Origin: Candidatus Mnemosynella bozhongmuii | GTDB lineage: Archaea; Halobacteriota; Archaeoglobi; Mnemosynellales; Mnemosynellaceae | NCBI GenBank assembly: GCA_014361165.1 | Contig: JACIWD010000090.1 | Location: 1-33,437 of the forward strand | Length of the DNA stretch: 33,437 nucleotides | Direction of reading: 5' to 3' | Shown here: positions 32,343-33,437 of the stretch, piece after piece | Position numbering within the stretch: the first letter of the stretch is position 1 | Layout: each line of letters begins with the position of its first letter | Translations under genes and position numbers: made by a program | The notes under the pieces: generated by a model | Databases searched by the model: none | Told to the model about the DNA's origin: nothing | Seen by the model: the letters and a program-made list of their open reading frames with translations, nothing else

Positions 32343-32549
32343 ATGGTGAACAGGACGATAGAAGCTGTTTACGAGAAAGGAGTCTTCAGACCTCTCCAGA
32401 AGGTTGAGCTTAGAGAAGGGTAGAAGGTCAGACTGAGGGTGGAGAAAGACATCCTTGAGTTCGCGAGGAGATACGCTGGAGTCGGAAAATACCGCGGAAA
32501 ACTGACGGACAGAAAGCTCCACAGCATAGAGGTTGATCTCCTTGAGTGA
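32343..32549 (+). pseudogene. AF2212-like antitoxin with in-frame amber stop, cassette 3
   Basis: A 69-codon frame that starts MVNRTIEAVYEKGVFRPLQK and is interrupted once, at codon 27, by TAG (32421-32423). The intact copies have GAG at this place (REGERV), so one G-to-T change explains it. The frame then continues without further damage to DLLE and a TGA that overlaps the next ATG. The promoter region is also changed: no TTTTTAAG box is present. Most likely a recently inactivated gene. Confidence 0.8.
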
Positions 32550-32826
32550 TGAGGTTTTTGTTATTTCTTCCTCAAGTTTCTCGAAGGGGATGAAAAGGCG
32601 AGGGATTTAATTCTCAGGTTGAAGGAAAGGTATGAGCTCTATCGCAACAGCATAGTATACAGCGAAGTTTTATTCGTCTGATCCGATGAGCAGGAAAAGA
32701 AGAGTTTTTTGAGCTCAGAAAAAATCTCCTTAAGAGATTAAAACTCTGAGGGTGGAGAGACACCACTCCTCGCAGATCTCTTCGACAATTGTCGAAGTGA
32801 ATTTCGATGAGTTTAAGAGGGGCTGA
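32549..32826 (+). pseudogene. Decayed PIN-domain toxin, cassette 3
   Basis: The ATG overlaps the antitoxin stop (TGATG) and begins MRFLLF, but the PIN-like text continues in another frame from about 32565: FLKFLEGDEKARDLILRL, then ERYELYRNSIVYSEVLFV, ended by a TGA. Further stops follow, and a last fragment, VEVNFDEFKRG, just before 32826 resembles the FDEDFKRV end of the intact toxins. At least one frameshift and two stops are needed, so no active toxin is made. Confidence 0.75.
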
Positions 32827-32869
32827 GACTCTCATCTCACCTCTCGCTTAACATTTCCAACCAAAAAGG

Positions 32870-32878
32870 TTTTAAATA
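32870..32878 (+). promoter_or_regulatory. TATA box of the surface-protein gene
   Basis: TTTTAAATA follows a purine-rich AAAAAGG that could serve as BRE. Its centre is 26 bases before 32900, where the long leader stem begins, so the mRNA 5' end should coincide with the stem. Confidence 0.65.
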
Positions 32879-32899
32879 GTGGATAATTATAATTTAGTT

Positions 32900-32980
32900 C
32901 AAAGGTGACGGGTTAGCAGCGATGCCATATCTCTGGCTCAGTCCGGGAAAGGGTTATAAGTGTGAAGCCCGTCACCTTTG
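32900..32980 (+). ncRNA. Structured 5' leader RNA of the surface-protein gene
   Basis: CAAAGGTGACGGG (32900-32912) pairs perfectly with CCCGTCACCTTTG (32968-32980), closing a 55-base inner region. A small inner hairpin is possible between GCCA (32924-32927) and TGGC (32934-32937), and runs of G and C suggest more structure. It starts at the predicted transcription start and ends 17 bases before the ribosome binding site. I do not recognise it as a known riboswitch or RNA family. A 5' cap-like stabilising structure or a regulatory leader are both possible. Confidence 0.6.
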
Positions 32981-33014
32981 AAAAAGCCTCTGAAAAGGAG
33001 GAGGAAGATAAAGT

Positions 33015-33437
33015 ATGGAAGGAACTAAAAGAATTCTCTCAATAGTGATGGCAACAGTAATGGTGCTCTCAGTGTTCGCAGGGCTTGCGGTGATTCCGGC
33101 GAGTGCCGCTACCTATTCGCAAAACCAGAATTTCACCGTAGAAGATGACTCTTTGGTCATCGGTGAAACGTTGAGGATTAATGTTACCAATCAAACAGCT
33201 CTCAAAACTGTGGGTGTAGACACTACGGTTACAATTAAAGGTACAGGTGGTGATACAGAAGGAAAGATATACACTCTGTACAGCGGTACTCCGGACAACA
33301 CGTGGATCAACATTTCTACCAAAGACAGGGGCATTGTAGCTGGCGAATACACTCTTACTGTGAAAAACGCAACTGGAGTTTCAGACAGTTTAACCATTAC
33401 CTTTGCGGAGCCAGTGCTTATAGTGAAGCTCAATGAT
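33015..33437 (+). CDS. S-layer-like secreted surface protein, N-terminal part
   Basis: The frame is open to the window end (141 codons seen). A signal peptide (about 1-31: basic MEGTKR, hydrophobic core, PASA cleavage) is followed by Thr/Asn/Asp-rich beta sequence with several N-glycosylation sequons (NVT, NQT, NIS, NAT), such as FTVEDDSLVIGETLRINVTN. This fits archaeal S-layer or abundant surface proteins. GGAGGAGGAAG about 8 bases before the ATG is an unusually strong binding site, and the gene has a 115-base structured leader, in contrast to the leaderless genes around it. Confidence 0.8.
   Translation, partial: MEGTKRILSIVMATVMVLSVFAGLAVIPASAATYSQNQNFTVEDDSLVIGETLRINVTNQTALKTVGVDTTVTIKGTGGDTEGKIYTLYSGTPDNTWINISTKDRGIVAGEYTLTVKNATGVSDSLTITFAEPVLIVKLND

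Noticed and set aside
31051..32400. CRISPR array or insertion sequence as the cause of the repeats
   Set aside because: The repeats are parts of coding genes, there are only two or three copies, no regular spacers, no terminal inverted repeats and no transposase.
32421..32423. In-frame TAG read as pyrrolysine in the third antitoxin
   Set aside because: The intact paralogues have GAG here, the partner toxin gene is broken, and no sign of pyrrolysine genes is seen in the window; simple inactivation is the better explanation.

Overview
The window comes from a thermophilic euryarchaeon, most likely of the order Archaeoglobales (Archaeoglobus/Geoglobus/Ferroglobus type). The evidence is the hdrA-C-B/mvhD-G-A cluster, genes for methanopterin (mptA) and F420 (cofE) synthesis, archaeal-type shikimate kinase, archaeal SepF, aIF1A, Rio1, LSm, L37e and family B polymerase, TATA-box promoters with probable leaderless starts, heavy AGA/AGG arginine use and tandem AF2212-like antitoxin/PIN toxin genes. 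The lineage is inferred from gene content only.

Layout. 1-5181 (+) is the end of hdrA, then hdrC, hdrB, mvhD, mvhG, mvhA and a [NiFe]-hydrogenase maturation protease: the genes for a H2-dependent electron-bifurcating heterodisulfide reductase complex. 5232-8528 (+) is a thiamine operon (thi4-thiM-thiE-thiD). 8525-11737 (-) holds an MBL-fold hydrolase, a secreted membrane-anchored phospholipase-D-like protein and mptA. 11819-13617 (+) is aroE-tyrA, which converges on a tightly overlapping minus-strand operon sepF-zpr1-methyltransferase-aroK-chorismate mutase (16648-13604); a PUA-domain gene lies just upstream of it. 17303-19143 (+) is lsm-rpl37e-purF, followed by polB and a MacB-like ABC export module (ATPase, secreted/anchored protein, permease) up to 24542.

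24529-30682 (-) is one long, nearly gap-free operon transcribed from a TATA box near 30708: thrB, apgM-type phosphomutase, cofE, tyrS, aIF1A, rio1, a KH-domain protein and cooC. aIF1A appears to start at a CTG codon. 31053-32826 (+) holds three tandem antitoxin/PIN-toxin cassettes: two intact and one decayed. The cassettes share nearly identical segments at antitoxin 5' ends and toxin 3' ends but have different middles, which suggests recombination between cassettes. The window ends with the start of a secreted S-layer-like protein. Its mRNA is predicted to begin exactly at a 13-bp perfect stem that closes an 81-nt structured leader.

The strongest candidates for something undescribed are the structured 5' leader of the surface protein gene (32900-32980), the mosaic toxin-antitoxin array (31053-32826), and the apparent CTG start of aIF1A. 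No tRNA, rRNA, CRISPR array, transposase or integrase gene was recognised.
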